From assembly GCF_904848165.1 (NCBI RefSeq), contig NZ_LR884459.1, forward strand, positions 496,001 to 560,000: a DNA stretch of 64,000 nt, given 5' to 3'. This DNA is from Psychrobacter arenosus (lineage in GTDB: Bacteria > Pseudomonadota > Gammaproteobacteria > Pseudomonadales > Moraxellaceae). The notes under the pieces are model-generated. The model saw only the letters and a list, made by a program, of their open reading frames with translations, searched no databases and had not been told where the DNA came from. Position numbers and translations under genes: made by a program. Below are positions 36,200-45,141 of the stretch, in pieces (position 1 is the stretch's first letter; the number at the start of each line of letters is the position of its first letter).

Positions 36200-36331
36200 C
36201 TATAGCTCGTAACTATCATCGCTATCGTCGTCACTTTCGTAACTGCATTCTCCATGCAACATCTCTGTTTCGTCTTGCCAAGGCGACATATTCATATCTT
36301 CTAAATCTATTGCGCAGTGAGTTTTTCGCAT
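36200..36331 (-). CDS. Small acidic protein (43 residues), probable phosphate-starvation gene
   Basis: ATG 36331 to TAG 36200 on the minus strand, preceded by AGGGAG (36342-36337) with an ideal 5-base spacing. The peptide starts MRKTHCAIDLEDM, has a central tryptophan (SPWQDE) and two cysteines, and ends in a run of Asp/Ser (SDDDSDDSYEL). No signal peptide or membrane helix. It is the only ORF with a good ribosome binding site in the 820 bases between mfd and the HIT gene. It lies between a four-unit PhoB-like promoter (36446-36501) and a terminator (35991-36022). I do not recognise a family. A non-coding RNA from the same promoter is the alternative. Confidence 0.55.
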   Translation of the reverse strand: MRKTHCAIDLEDMNMSPWQDETEMLHGECSYESDDDSDDSYEL

Positions 36332-36445
36332 ATTCGCTCCCTAGGTTATAGCATCCTCTTTAGTACAGCTGTCTTATTAAAACCATAGTGTTTAATGAGT
36401 CCTATGGCAGCTTTATATTCAATGGCTTATCGGGTTAACGCAGTT

Positions 36446-36501
36446 ATCATATAAAAAAGTCATGACAATGCTGTGACAGCATCATGACGTTTTTATGACA
36501 T
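36446..36501 (-). promoter_or_regulatory. PhoB-type promoter: four 11-bp Pho box units plus -10
   Basis: On the minus strand the half-sites TGTCA, CGTCA, TGTCA, TGTCA begin at 36500, 36489, 36478 and 36467, exactly 11 bp apart, each followed by an A/T-containing 6-mer (first unit TGTCATAAAAA). Ten bases after the last TGTCAT comes TATGAT (36451-36446). Direct 11-bp repeats of CTGTCATAWAW with the box replacing the -35 and lying about 10 bp before the -10 are the textbook layout of a PhoB-activated promoter. Transcription would start near 36439 and run to the small acidic ORF. Confidence 0.72.
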
Positions 36502-36582
36502 TGGTTTGATTAACGGGTCTAGTATTAAGCATTAACTAACGAGTTAACCCTGTCCAACCTAATACTACAAGTAGCAGCCTGC

Positions 36583-39500
36583 TTAAGCGGGCTCTTCCTC
36601 CACCACATGCTGAGCAAAATGACTGAGCAACTCTTGCACCGAGACCACACGCTGCTCAGGCGTTTTCAGCTTATCCGCGTTTTGATAGCGAATACCTGAA
36701 GCCCCATTCATACGATATTTTTTGCCATCAGACTGAATGAGTTTGATGATTGCTAAGGCATCGACCGGGGTATCAGGAGCAAACTCCATAGTAATACTGG
36801 CAGTACTGGCATCGATCTTATTAATCTTCAGTCGTTCGGCCTGCAAGCGCAATTGATGAATCGCAAACAGCTGCTTGGTTTGATCCGGCAAGGTGCCGAA
36901 ACGGTCAATCATCTCGGTACGGATATCGATCAATGCCTCTTTATCGTCCGCATTACTGATGCGCTTATAGAATAACAGACGCTGATGTACATCGTGCAGA
37001 TAGGACTCTGGAATTAGGGCTGAGCAATGCAGATTGATATCGCTGGTCAAAGACAACGGCGTATTTAAGTCTGGCTCACGACCTGCTTTAATCGCCTTGG
37101 TCGCTCGCTCTAACATGTCCATATAAAGGCTAAAGCCGATAGCCTGCATGTTGCCGCTTTGCTGCTTACCCAATAGCTCGCCTGCCCCGCGAATTTCTAA
37201 ATCTTCGCTCGCCAACATAAAACCTGCCCCTAGGGTATTGGCACGCTCAATAGCGTTAAGACGGCGTTTGGCATCACCTTTGAGTCCTTTGATGGAAGGC
37301 ACTAGTAAATAACAATAGGCTTGATGGTGACTGCGTCCAACCCGGCCTCTTAGCTGGTGCAGCTGCGCTAGGCCAAACTTATCAGCTCGCTCAATAATGA
37401 TGGTATTGGCATTAGGCACGTCAATACCAGTTTCGATGATAGTACTGCACACTAAAACATTGAACTTTTTATGGTAAAACTGCTGCATCACCTGCTCAAG
37501 ACTGCGCTCATTCATCTGCCCGTGCGCTACCCCTACCCGTGCTTCAGGCACCAGTTCACGTATCGTCTCTGCCATTCGCTCAATACTAGCCACATCATTG
37601 TGCAGCAGATACACCTGACCACCACGCAGCAGCTCGCGTAGGATCGCCTCTTTCATCAAAGCTTCAGTCTTTTGCATAACGAAAGTTTTGATAGCGAGGC
37701 GACGTGCTGGCGGCGTAGCAATGATGGACATATCTCGCATACCCGATAAGGCCATATTTAACGTCCGCGGTATTGGGGTAGCGGTCATAGATATGCTATC
37801 GACATCACTCTGAATCGCTTTAATACGCTCCTTATGACGGACGCCAAAGCGGTGCTCTTCATCCACAATCATTAAGCCTAAATTAGCGAATTTCACATCT
37901 TTTTGTAGCAGCTTATGGGTACCAATCACAATATCAACCTTGCCAGACGCCAAGTCCTCTAAAACTTTATCTTGGTGTTTTTTGCCCCCAAAGCGCGATA
38001 AGGACTCTATCCGTACTGGCCAATCGGCAAAACGGTCTAAGAAGTTATCTTCATGCTGACCTGCCAGCAAAGTCGTTGGCACTAAAACGGCGACCTGATA
38101 GCCAGCACTCACCGCGATAAAAGCTGCTCGCATGGCAACTTCAGTCTTACCAAAGCCAACATCCCCACAAATAAGCCGGTCCATCGGTTTATTCTGCTTC
38201 ATATCATGCATTACGGCATCGATAGCGTTAGCTTGATCAGGCGTCTCTTCAAAAGCAAACTGACTGGTAAATAACTCATACTGGGACATATCCACTTTAA
38301 AATGGATACCGACTTTAGCATCACGGCGCGCTTGGATATTTAACAGCTCAGCCGCCACATCATGGATTTGCTGCAATGCCTTTTGTTTAGCTTTATCCCA
38401 CTTGCCACTGCCAATCTTATGCAATGGCGCAAGCGCAGGATCGCCACCGCTATAGCGACTAATCAGCTGTAAATTAGCTACCGGCACATAAATACTAGCG
38501 TCTTCATCGTATTTTAGATGGATAAATTCTTGTTCGCCTTCACCAACATCCAGAGTGATTAAACCCTGGTAGCGACTAATCCCATGCTCGATATGCACTA
38601 CCGGACTGCCTTCGGTCATCTCCGTAACGCTTTTAATCAAGAACTCTTCCGACACATCGCTTTGGCGGCGACGTCGCGTTTGTAGGACTTGGCGGCCAAA
38701 AAGTTGCGTTTCACTAATAATGATTAAGCGACCCGGAACAAACACCCCGCGCTCAATCGGCGCCACCGTCAAGCCCACAGTCGGTAAGGCATTTTGATTA
38801 GCCGCAGTATTATTGGTAACGTCATCAGCTTGACGCTGCTCATTCCATGCTAGAAAGCTGGCAAAATTCTCATGGGTCTGTACCTGAATTTTCCCTTTGA
38901 ATAATTCCAGTAAAATCTCTCGGCGACCTGGGGTTTCAGCGACGATCAGTATGGGCGCCCCTTGGTGCTGCCTCTCATCGGTAATAAACGCCAGTAAATC
39001 AGCAAGCGGCTCAGCCTTTTGGTGACTCACAGGCAACGCAGGAGGCTCATACGCATTTAAAGTGACCCAACCCTCAGGTAAAGCCGCTGAACTCTCGCCA
39101 GCTACCCTATCAGGAGCTTGAGCCCCTAAAATCACCCGCGGATAGCGATTAAGATTTTCGTTAAGCACATTGGCAGGCAAATAGAGCCAGGTTGGATCTA
39201 GAATGGGTTTATCAATATCGTGGCGACGCTCTTCATAACGGCGTTGAATTTGTGCCCAATAATCGGCTTGCTTCGCAGGTACCCCTTCATCGACGACAAA
39301 CAATGCGTTTTTTGGAAAGTAATCAAATAACGTGGCTTCACTTTGCCAAGTGTCTAAGTCAAAAAAGAGTGGCTGATAATACTCAAGCCCACTACTGGCT
39401 ATTCCTGCCATAACATCTTTATGCAGCTCAAATTTGCGACTACTGACGTTAGGGAACATCGCCGCGAAGTTGGCGCGGAAAGTCTCTTTCCCTTCCTCCA

Positions 39501-40281
39501 AAGGAAACTCTTTTGCCGGCAGAATCTGAAACTGCGTTATCGGTTTTGAGACGTCAGGCAACTTATGCAGTAAGGATAGCGACTCTTGACCGATGCTTTT
39601 ATCACTACCGGTAACGATGTCTTTAAGCGCTTCTGGGGTCAAAGTACGCTGGGTTTGTGGATGAAAAAAGCGAATGGTTTCAATTTCATCATCAAATAAA
39701 TCTAAGCGCAGAGGAAAAGGTTGTCCCATAGCGAAAATATCTACGATACTGCCGCGTATCGCAAACTCACCTGGCTCAAAGACATTATCGACGGCACGAT
39801 AGCCTGCCCGCGCGAGCAAATCTCGTTGCGCTTCAATATCAAAGCGGTCGCCTATACTTAAGTCAAAATGCTGACCCAGCAACCAACTGGGCGGTGCTAC
39901 CCTTTGCATTAAAGTCTGCACCGATATTAGTAAGGTGCCGGTTTTAGGCATATCGGTCAGCAGGTTAATACGCTCGCTAACGATGTCTTGGTGTGGGGAT
40001 AACTCATCATAAGTTAAGGTCTCCCAATCTGGGAAAACATAAGCATCCACTCCACAAAATGCCAATTCTGTCTCGATTTGGTTGAGTTGGTTTTGATCAG
40101 CGGCCACCACAATCTTTAAGCGATTGGTTACCTCACCTACTGGCGTAGCTTGCAAACTGGCAAGCCATAAACTGCCCACAGCCCCATAGCAAGGCGTCAA
40201 CCAACGCTTTTGCGCGGCCTTAATAGGAAAGAGTTGCTCATTGATGGGTAAAAAAGCGAAAGTTAACGGCGATTTCGTCAT
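36583..40281 (-). CDS. mfd: Transcription-repair coupling factor
   Basis: Removes RNA polymerase stalled at DNA lesions and recruits UvrA. 1232 residues (E. coli 1148). UvrB-like N-terminal domain (RGSIVDIF), the RNA polymerase-interacting CarD-like domain (VHIEHGISRYQGL...EFIHLKYDEDASIYVPV), RecG-like translocase with Walker A GDVGFGKTE (about 703-711), DEEHRFGV and GRVGRSHHQAYCYLL, and the C-terminal TRCF domain. Extra length is scattered in N-terminal loops. ATG at 40281. A single gene; the upstream spacer holds 15-bp repeats and the rraA terminator. Confidence 0.97.
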   Translation of the reverse strand: MTKSPLTFAFLPINEQLFPIKAAQKRWLTPCYGAVGSLWLASLQATPVGEVTNRLKIVVAADQNQLNQIETELAFCGVDAYVFPDWETLTYDELSPHQDIVSERINLLTDMPKTGTLLISVQTLMQRVAPPSWLLGQHFDLSIGDRFDIEAQRDLLARAGYRAVDNVFEPGEFAIRGSIVDIFAMGQPFPLRLDLFDDEIETIRFFHPQTQRTLTPEALKDIVTGSDKSIGQESLSLLHKLPDVSKPITQFQILPAKEFPLEEGKETFRANFAAMFPNVSSRKFELHKDVMAGIASSGLEYYQPLFFDLDTWQSEATLFDYFPKNALFVVDEGVPAKQADYWAQIQRRYEERRHDIDKPILDPTWLYLPANVLNENLNRYPRVILGAQAPDRVAGESSAALPEGWVTLNAYEPPALPVSHQKAEPLADLLAFITDERQHQGAPILIVAETPGRREILLELFKGKIQVQTHENFASFLAWNEQRQADDVTNNTAANQNALPTVGLTVAPIERGVFVPGRLIIISETQLFGRQVLQTRRRRQSDVSEEFLIKSVTEMTEGSPVVHIEHGISRYQGLITLDVGEGEQEFIHLKYDEDASIYVPVANLQLISRYSGGDPALAPLHKIGSGKWDKAKQKALQQIHDVAAELLNIQARRDAKVGIHFKVDMSQYELFTSQFAFEETPDQANAIDAVMHDMKQNKPMDRLICGDVGFGKTEVAMRAAFIAVSAGYQVAVLVPTTLLAGQHEDNFLDRFADWPVRIESLSRFGGKKHQDKVLEDLASGKVDIVIGTHKLLQKDVKFANLGLMIVDEEHRFGVRHKERIKAIQSDVDSISMTATPIPRTLNMALSGMRDMSIIATPPARRLAIKTFVMQKTEALMKEAILRELLRGGQVYLLHNDVASIERMAETIRELVPEARVGVAHGQMNERSLEQVMQQFYHKKFNVLVCSTIIETGIDVPNANTIIIERADKFGLAQLHQLRGRVGRSHHQAYCYLLVPSIKGLKGDAKRRLNAIERANTLGAGFMLASEDLEIRGAGELLGKQQSGNMQAIGFSLYMDMLERATKAIKAGREPDLNTPLSLTSDINLHCSALIPESYLHDVHQRLLFYKRISNADDKEALIDIRTEMIDRFGTLPDQTKQLFAIHQLRLQAERLKINKIDASTASITMEFAPDTPVDALAIIKLIQSDGKKYRMNGASGIRYQNADKLKTPEQRVVSVQELLSHFAQHVVEEEPA

Positions 40282-40365
40282 ATTAAAGGGCTTAACTTAT
40301 AAGTGGGCTGAGAGTGTAGGGCTAATAAGGGCATTACAGGGGTGGCAACATAAATGGCGGCATCG

Positions 40366-40410
40366 ATAATAGCCCCTGAGATAACAGTCCCTGAAATAAT
40401 AGCAATAAAG
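40366..40410. repeat. 15-bp tandem repeat, three copies, between rraA and mfd
   Basis: Units at 40366, 40381 and 40396 (consensus ATAATAGYCCCTGAR, third diverged). They lie 85 bases upstream of mfd in the 334-base spacer, which otherwise has no gene. Confidence 0.65.
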
Positions 40411-40526
40411 AGTATACGAATAAAAGCGTTGGCGGACAAAAGGTGTGACGTTACGGTTTGTCACTTATAGGTAGCTGACTTAATAGTGGCTTTAATAAAT
40501 GGTATAAGAGGCTTTACTAAAGGGAC

Positions 40527-40551
40527 AAAAACCCAGCCTAAAGCTGGGTTT
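40527..40551 (-). terminator. Terminator after rraA
   Basis: 9-bp stem AAACCCAGC/GCTGGGTTT with a 5-base loop, followed on the minus strand by a T-run; 65 bases after the rraA stop. Confidence 0.8.
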
Positions 40552-40615
40552 GAGATTAGATCAATAGGAGTTATTAACCCATAAAAGGTAATGGTCAATT
40601 AAAAGACCATACGCG

Positions 40616-41140
40616 CTAAAGCAAAGGCTTATCACTGGCAATAATGCCATTATTATCAGCATAAACATACATACCTGAAGTTAAGGTCAGGTCGCCAAAG
40701 CGAATTTCGATATCGGTCTGGCCTTCATCACGGCGTGTCGATTTACGAGGAATACAGCCCAATGCCTTAACCCCAATAGCCATCTGTGCCATATCATCGA
40801 CATCACGCACACAGCCATAGACGATGACGCCTGCCCAATGGTTATCCATGGCGGACTGCGCGATCATATCGCCCAATAGTGCACAGCGCATGGAGCCACC
40901 ACCGTCTACTACTAAGACCCTACCGTCACCATTGCTGTCTTTACCATCGCTATTTAACAGCGACTTCACATGGCTATTGTCCTCAAAGCATTTTACCGTG
41001 ACGATTTCACCACAGAATTTATCTTTGCCGCCAAAGCTATGAAAGGACTTGCCTTCAATATTTGGTAAGCAAACTTGGCTTTCCGGATTCGCATCTAATA
41101 AATCGCAAGTTACAAAGTTTTCTTTCGTCATTTGAATCAT
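40616..41140 (-). CDS. rraA: Ribonuclease E activity regulator RraA
   Basis: RraA-family trimer that in E. coli binds RNase E and restrains mRNA decay; related proteins are HMG/CHA aldolases. 174 residues from ATG 41140, chosen because AAGGAG lies 7 bases upstream. The conserved FGG..KFCGEIVTVKCFEDN start, GRVLVVDGGGSMRCALLGD, IVYGCVRDVDD and YADNNGII blocks match RraA closely. A short insertion (SDGKDSNGD) precedes GRVLVVDGG. The catalytic-type Arg/Asp of aldolases (VRDVDD) is also present, so regulator and aldolase functions cannot be separated by sequence alone. Confidence 0.9.
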   Translation of the reverse strand: MIQMTKENFVTCDLLDANPESQVCLPNIEGKSFHSFGGKDKFCGEIVTVKCFEDNSHVKSLLNSDGKDSNGDGRVLVVDGGGSMRCALLGDMIAQSAMDNHWAGVIVYGCVRDVDDMAQMAIGVKALGCIPRKSTRRDEGQTDIEIRFGDLTLTSGMYVYADNNGIIASDKPLL

Positions 41141-41291
41141 TATTGTCTCCTTGGTTGGCACGTATGGCCTTATTATAAGCTGCTGTTATCTTTAAGTGTC
41201 CCTATTGCTACCTTGCTACTGTTTCGCTTTATATAAAAATAGGGCTAGATAAAATTTACGGTGAAGAGTCATGCAATGGCTACTCGGTAAA

Positions 41292-41996
41292 TCAATGTCT
41301 GACTCGGGTCATGGCTAACATCTGCTTGTTTTCTATAATAGTCACACTAGGCGTACTGGCAGGTTGAGTACGGAATTTAGCCCGTTGATAATGCTCATGA
41401 GCACTCATGGCCATGGCGATAGCCACGCGTTTGGCAGAAATCGGATGAATAGATGCTGACTCAGGGACGATAGGTGAAATCAACTTAAACATCCCTTGGC
41501 TGATGCGCTCTAGTGGCCGGCCTTTATGCTTACCCAACAATAAAGAGGGACGGAAAATATTGAGACTGGTAAAACCTATTTGTTGTATAGCGGCTTCCGT
41601 CTCCGCTTTCACACGGTTATAGAAGAAGCGACTGTCGGCCTCTGCCCCTAACGCAGACAATAGAAAAAACTGCTGCACGCCTTTATCAAAGCACAATTGC
41701 GCGAAATTAACGTTATAAGTATAGTCTACTAGACGAAAAGCTTCTTCGCTGCCCGCCTGCTTTTGTGTTGTGCCTAGACAACTAAAGGCATCTGTGCGCT
41801 GGTCTAGATCCAAATTCGCAAAAATTTCTGTTAGATTAGCAAAGTCTTTGAGCTGATAGTAATGCATACTCGCATTCATATACCTCGGTGGTTGCCGAGC
41901 TATCACGATAACTTTTTCATAAAGAACACTCAGTTGTTTGACCAACTGCTGGCCCACTAACCCAGTAGCTCCGATAATGATGGCTTTACGCTGCAT
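41292..41996 (-). CDS. NAD(P)-binding protein, HTATIP2/YwnB-like
   Basis: 234 residues. Atypical short-chain (NmrA/HTATIP2-like) Rossmann protein: GATGLVG (residues 9-15), VIVIAR at the second strand, CLGTTQKQAGS, then LLSALGAEADSRFFYNRVKAETE with the Tyr/Lys pair and IFRPSLLLG. This matches small proteobacterial oxidoreductases of uncertain substrate. No membrane segment. Upstream is the 640-base spacer before rpsT. Substrate unknown. Confidence 0.82.
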   Translation of the reverse strand: MQRKAIIIGATGLVGQQLVKQLSVLYEKVIVIARQPPRYMNASMHYYQLKDFANLTEIFANLDLDQRTDAFSCLGTTQKQAGSEEAFRLVDYTYNVNFAQLCFDKGVQQFFLLSALGAEADSRFFYNRVKAETEAAIQQIGFTSLNIFRPSLLLGKHKGRPLERISQGMFKLISPIVPESASIHPISAKRVAIAMAMSAHEHYQRAKFRTQPASTPSVTIIENKQMLAMTRVRH

Positions 41997-42636
41997 AAGC
42001 TTTCCATAACAATAACGTAGGACAAATATATTTAATAGTAGTGCCGCTCAAACCAACATAGTATAGCTAAAACAGCTCGTGAATCATAAGTGGCTGCCTG
42101 TAATTAACCACCTCGTTACCATGAGGCTTTTAAAAAGTTGCTACAAAGCTTGTAAAATAAAGCCGGCCTACCACACTGCCCTGCTAAAAATAGCATAGTT
42201 TACCTTACGTTCATATAGTGCGCCCAGCGTATAATTCGAGTAGCTCTATTGTTTCTCTCTCTACAAATTAATTTGATTGCGAAAATAGCTTATTTACCTC
42301 GAAAAACCTTTTATTCTATCTTTACTGGATAAGTAGACCACGACTCAAGAGATAGAAACTCGCCACCCCTTAGCAGCCGCTCAAAGCGCTTGGGTAAAAA
42401 CATGTAAATATATTGTCCTAGGGCGATATATTTGCTAAGATATGCGGCTTTACACATCTAGCTAATAGTTGCTACTTTAAATATTCCTAAGAGCAGTTAT
42501 AGTGTAGATACCCTATTTAACCTCTGATGAGCATAACATCGAAACCCATGGTGAGCCGGCTACTCACTTTTGATGCGTCCTTATTGAGTGTTACTTTTTA
42601 ATTTATCTTTATCTGTCTTTTACCAAGGAGATTCGC
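41997..42636. other. Divergent spacer before rpsT, no gene seen
   Basis: 640 bases with no ORF bearing a ribosome binding site. A weak sigma70-like pair TTGTCC...TAAGAT (about 42414-42442) could drive rpsT with a leader of about 190 bases. No tRNA or riboswitch was recognised. Confidence 0.35.
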
Positions 42637-42903
42637 GTGGCAAACTCTGCACAAGCTCGTAAACGCGCTCGTCAAAACACCAAACGTCGTCAACATTCAG
42701 CTTCACAGCGTTCAATGATCCGCACTTATTTAAAGCGTGTCAATGCAGCTATCGAAGCTAAAGACTATGATAATGCTACCGAAGCTTATAACAAAGCGGT
42801 ACCAGTCATCGATCGTCTAGCTGACAAAGGCATTATTCATAAGAATAAAGCTGCTCGTCATAAGAGCCGTTTGAACAAAGCAATCAAAGCTCTAAAAGCT
42901 TAG
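42637..42903 (+). CDS. rpsT: 30S ribosomal protein S20
   Basis: Binds 16S rRNA early in 30S assembly. 88 residues, highly basic, [21 protein letters not shown] start and [13 protein letters not shown] end, typical S20. Start is GTG at 42637 behind a perfect AAGGAG (42625-42630). A non-AUG start also occurs in E. coli rpsT (UUG), where it takes part in autoregulation. A single gene with its own terminator, the only plus-strand gene in 33-64 kb. Confidence 0.98.
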   Translation: MANSAQARKRARQNTKRRQHSASQRSMIRTYLKRVNAAIEAKDYDNATEAYNKAVPVIDRLADKGIIHKNKAARHKSRLNKAIKALKA

Positions 42904-42956
42904 TATTTGCTGGACTGTATCATTAGCGACTGCTGATAATACAAGGCCGGGGCACT

Positions 42957-42998
42957 TCTCTATTAAGGAGGCGTGCCCCGGTTTTTTTATGCCTGCTG
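42957..42998 (+). terminator. Terminator after rpsT
   Basis: 9-bp GC-rich stem CCGGGGCAC/GTGCCCCGG (42957-42965, 42983-42991) and seven T. Confidence 0.9.
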
Positions 42999-43078
42999 TT
43001 TATAGTCAGTTCAATGTGCAAACGCTATATTACGGTTCACTATGACTCGAGTTCATTTAAACTTGCTTGGATAAGCGG

Positions 43079-43870
43079 CTATAAATATACCTGTGGATCA
43101 AAGCCTGACTGCTCGTAGGCCGCCAGCAAAGCTGCTACCGGGCGCTCATACACTTGCCCCCGCCATAAGAAATAAGCGCTGGCTTGATCAAAGGGCTTGT
43201 CATCAAACCATAAAAACACCCCTTCCATCATCTTAGGCCAATCATTCCAGTCGATTTTTGGCGCATCGAACATCACCGCTAAAAAAGCTGATAACAAGGT
43301 ATCATGGCTCACAGCCAATTTAAGCTGACCCAACTCGGGCTGCTGATGATAGAACAAGGAGAGAATATCCAAGCCGCCTTGATAAGTATTCTTAGTCCCC
43401 TGTAAATCACCTACTAAAAATTTATTGAGGAAATTCAGCGCCCCTATCTGTTTAAAGACCGGACTCGCTACCTCAGGCTGCGTCACCAAACTGCCGGGCT
43501 CGACCAACAGCGGTTGCTGCAAAATCTCTCGCCTAAGCCCAGCACCTTCTTGCATAAGGGCAGCCGTATCCAAACAGCGTCCTATAGGGCTAGAAATGCT
43601 GTCTACATCCATAGAATAAGGCAGGTGCGCTGCCAGCCAGCGTCCCCAAGACTTCGCTAATACTCGGCCTTTAGGCGTTAAAGGCAGCTGCGCACTAGCA
43701 AATCCATTACCATCTGAACGCTCGCGCAAAGAATGCCGCGTAAACAGCATGAGTCGCTTTTGCGCCGGCAACAGATTGACAGACGACATCATACTGGGGG
43801 GCAGATGTGACGGTGCGGGCGCAGAAGGGGGAGTAATGAGCTGATAGTCTGAATATTTGGATAAAGTCAT
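43079..43870 (-). CDS. Histidine phosphatase superfamily protein
   Basis: 263 residues. The phosphohistidine motif is R45-H46-S47 (LFTRHSLRER), a variant of RHG/RHA seen in the acid-phosphatase branch. The second histidine lies in AVSHDTLLSAF (about H190), followed by Asp as expected for a branch 2 enzyme. No signal peptide, so it is probably cytoplasmic. The first 30 residues are proline/serine-rich and weakly conserved; a start at M27/M28 is possible. Substrate unknown. It lies downstream of the metallophosphoesterase on the same strand, with 210 bases between. Confidence 0.78.
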   Translation of the reverse strand: MTLSKYSDYQLITPPSAPAPSHLPPSMMSSVNLLPAQKRLMLFTRHSLRERSDGNGFASAQLPLTPKGRVLAKSWGRWLAAHLPYSMDVDSISSPIGRCLDTAALMQEGAGLRREILQQPLLVEPGSLVTQPEVASPVFKQIGALNFLNKFLVGDLQGTKNTYQGGLDILSLFYHQQPELGQLKLAVSHDTLLSAFLAVMFDAPKIDWNDWPKMMEGVFLWFDDKPFDQASAYFLWRGQVYERPVAALLAAYEQSGFDPQVYL

Positions 43871-43979
43871 AGCAAGCGCTGTATAAAGTTAACAAGCAAA
43901 AGTACAAATATACCTTTATAAGAAGCCGCATTAAAGCGTGACACTGTAAGCGGATTTAGACATTTAATGCCTGCAAAAT

Positions 43980-44015
43980 TAGCCACTACCCTCATTGTAG
44001 CCACTACCCTCATTG
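43980..44015. repeat. Perfect 18-bp tandem repeat, two copies
   Basis: TAGCCACTACCCTCATTG occurs twice without mismatch (43980-43997, 43998-44015), about 65 bases after the metallophosphoesterase stop. Confidence 0.85.
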
Positions 44016-44080
44016 TAATAGGTAGTCGCTATAATGATTAGCTCTATAATAATAAGCGGCTATAGCCATAAGTCTCTCTA

Positions 44081-44878
44081 CTATACGACAGTGACAACCT
44101 TATCCCAAGCAAACTCTAGACCAGTGCTGCTAATCTCACCAGGATAGGCACGCGGATTAACCACTACGCGAGTCTTACCAATCTGATAATCAAAGGCTTC
44201 ATGCGTATGACCATGTACCCACAGTTGCGGCGCCCAGTCTTCATGCATCCAAGCCGATAAATCGCTAATAAAAGCAGCATTACTAGGCAACTGCGCATAC
44301 TTTTCAGAAACTGATTTAGGGCTGACGCTATGATGCGTCATCACAATCGCCTTTTTACCGAGGCGCACAGCCTCTTGCAATGACTCTTTTAGCCAACGGC
44401 GCTGCTGTTGGTGCAGTTGGATAGAAATTGTTGGCGAAAATAGCGTGTCGCCGGCTCGAATCTGCTGATAGTCGCGCATAAAGCGCATAGCCGTCGCCAT
44501 AGTCTCTTCCGTAAACTGATAGCGATAGTCTGTCCATAAGGTACAGCCTAAAATACGAAAATCGCCAATATCGACATGCTGGCACTGCATGACTTTAAGA
44601 CCTTGATTGCTGATGGCATCAAAGTTATCCCAAGTGGCTAACTGCTCATCAAAGCTTAGCACATCTTCATTAAAGTACTCATGGTTCCCTGCAATCGTCA
44701 GTACCGGCACAGCCAAGCGCTCGGCTTGGGACTGTAACCAACGCATCCCTTGGTCACTATTAGCGGTATCCCCTGCCACAAAAACAAGGTCCGCATCCGT
44801 CTTAGGGATCTCCCCTATAAACTCACTACGGCGCACATAAGTATCTATGTGTAAATCACTTACTATCTGAATTCGCAT
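44081..44878 (-). CDS. Metallophosphoesterase
   Basis: About 265 residues from ATG 44878 (MRIQIVSDLHID); an ATG four codons upstream is equally open and neither has a strong ribosome binding site. All calcineurin-like motifs are present in order: SDLHID, AGDTANS, AGNHEYF, MTHHSVSP and VHGHTHEAFDY. A cytoplasmic dinuclear metal phosphoesterase (phosphodiesterase or phosphatase) of unknown substrate. It lies downstream of the pyrF terminator. Confidence 0.85.
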   Translation of the reverse strand: MRIQIVSDLHIDTYVRRSEFIGEIPKTDADLVFVAGDTANSDQGMRWLQSQAERLAVPVLTIAGNHEYFNEDVLSFDEQLATWDNFDAISNQGLKVMQCQHVDIGDFRILGCTLWTDYRYQFTEETMATAMRFMRDYQQIRAGDTLFSPTISIQLHQQQRRWLKESLQEAVRLGKKAIVMTHHSVSPKSVSEKYAQLPSNAAFISDLSAWMHEDWAPQLWVHGHTHEAFDYQIGKTRVVVNPRAYPGEISSTGLEFAWDKVVTVV

Positions 44879-45011
44879 ATGAATCTTCATCTAAACAAAC
44901 AGCTTAAGGAGAATAAAACTACGGCTCATCTTGTCTTTGATAAGCCGGTTCTAACTAACGCCCAGCGGTAATTCTGAACGGCTCATAGTGTAGCATTTAT
45001 TGATTTGACAT

Positions 45012-45044
45012 AAAAAAAAGACAACGCTAAGTTGTCTTTTTTTT
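45012..45044. terminator. Terminator after pyrF (symmetric)
   Basis: 14-bp stem of A8-GACAAC/GTTGTC-T8, 5-base loop. It works on the minus strand after pyrF and is symmetric. Confidence 0.88.
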
Positions 45045-45141
45045 ACAGTTTTAGCCTAAATATTAAGGGCTAAGTACTTGATGGCACCCCATTAAACTTG
45101 CCTACACTATTACTCAGAACAACCGGTTAATGAGAACAACG

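Noticed and set aside
35331..36501. PhoB-type promoter driving the HIT and cyclase genes
   Set aside because: A terminator at 35991-36022 lies between, so the small ORF is the more direct target; read-through cannot be excluded.
36583..40281. Fusion or insertion in Mfd
   Set aside because: Extra length over E. coli is spread in small loops; domain order is complete and normal.
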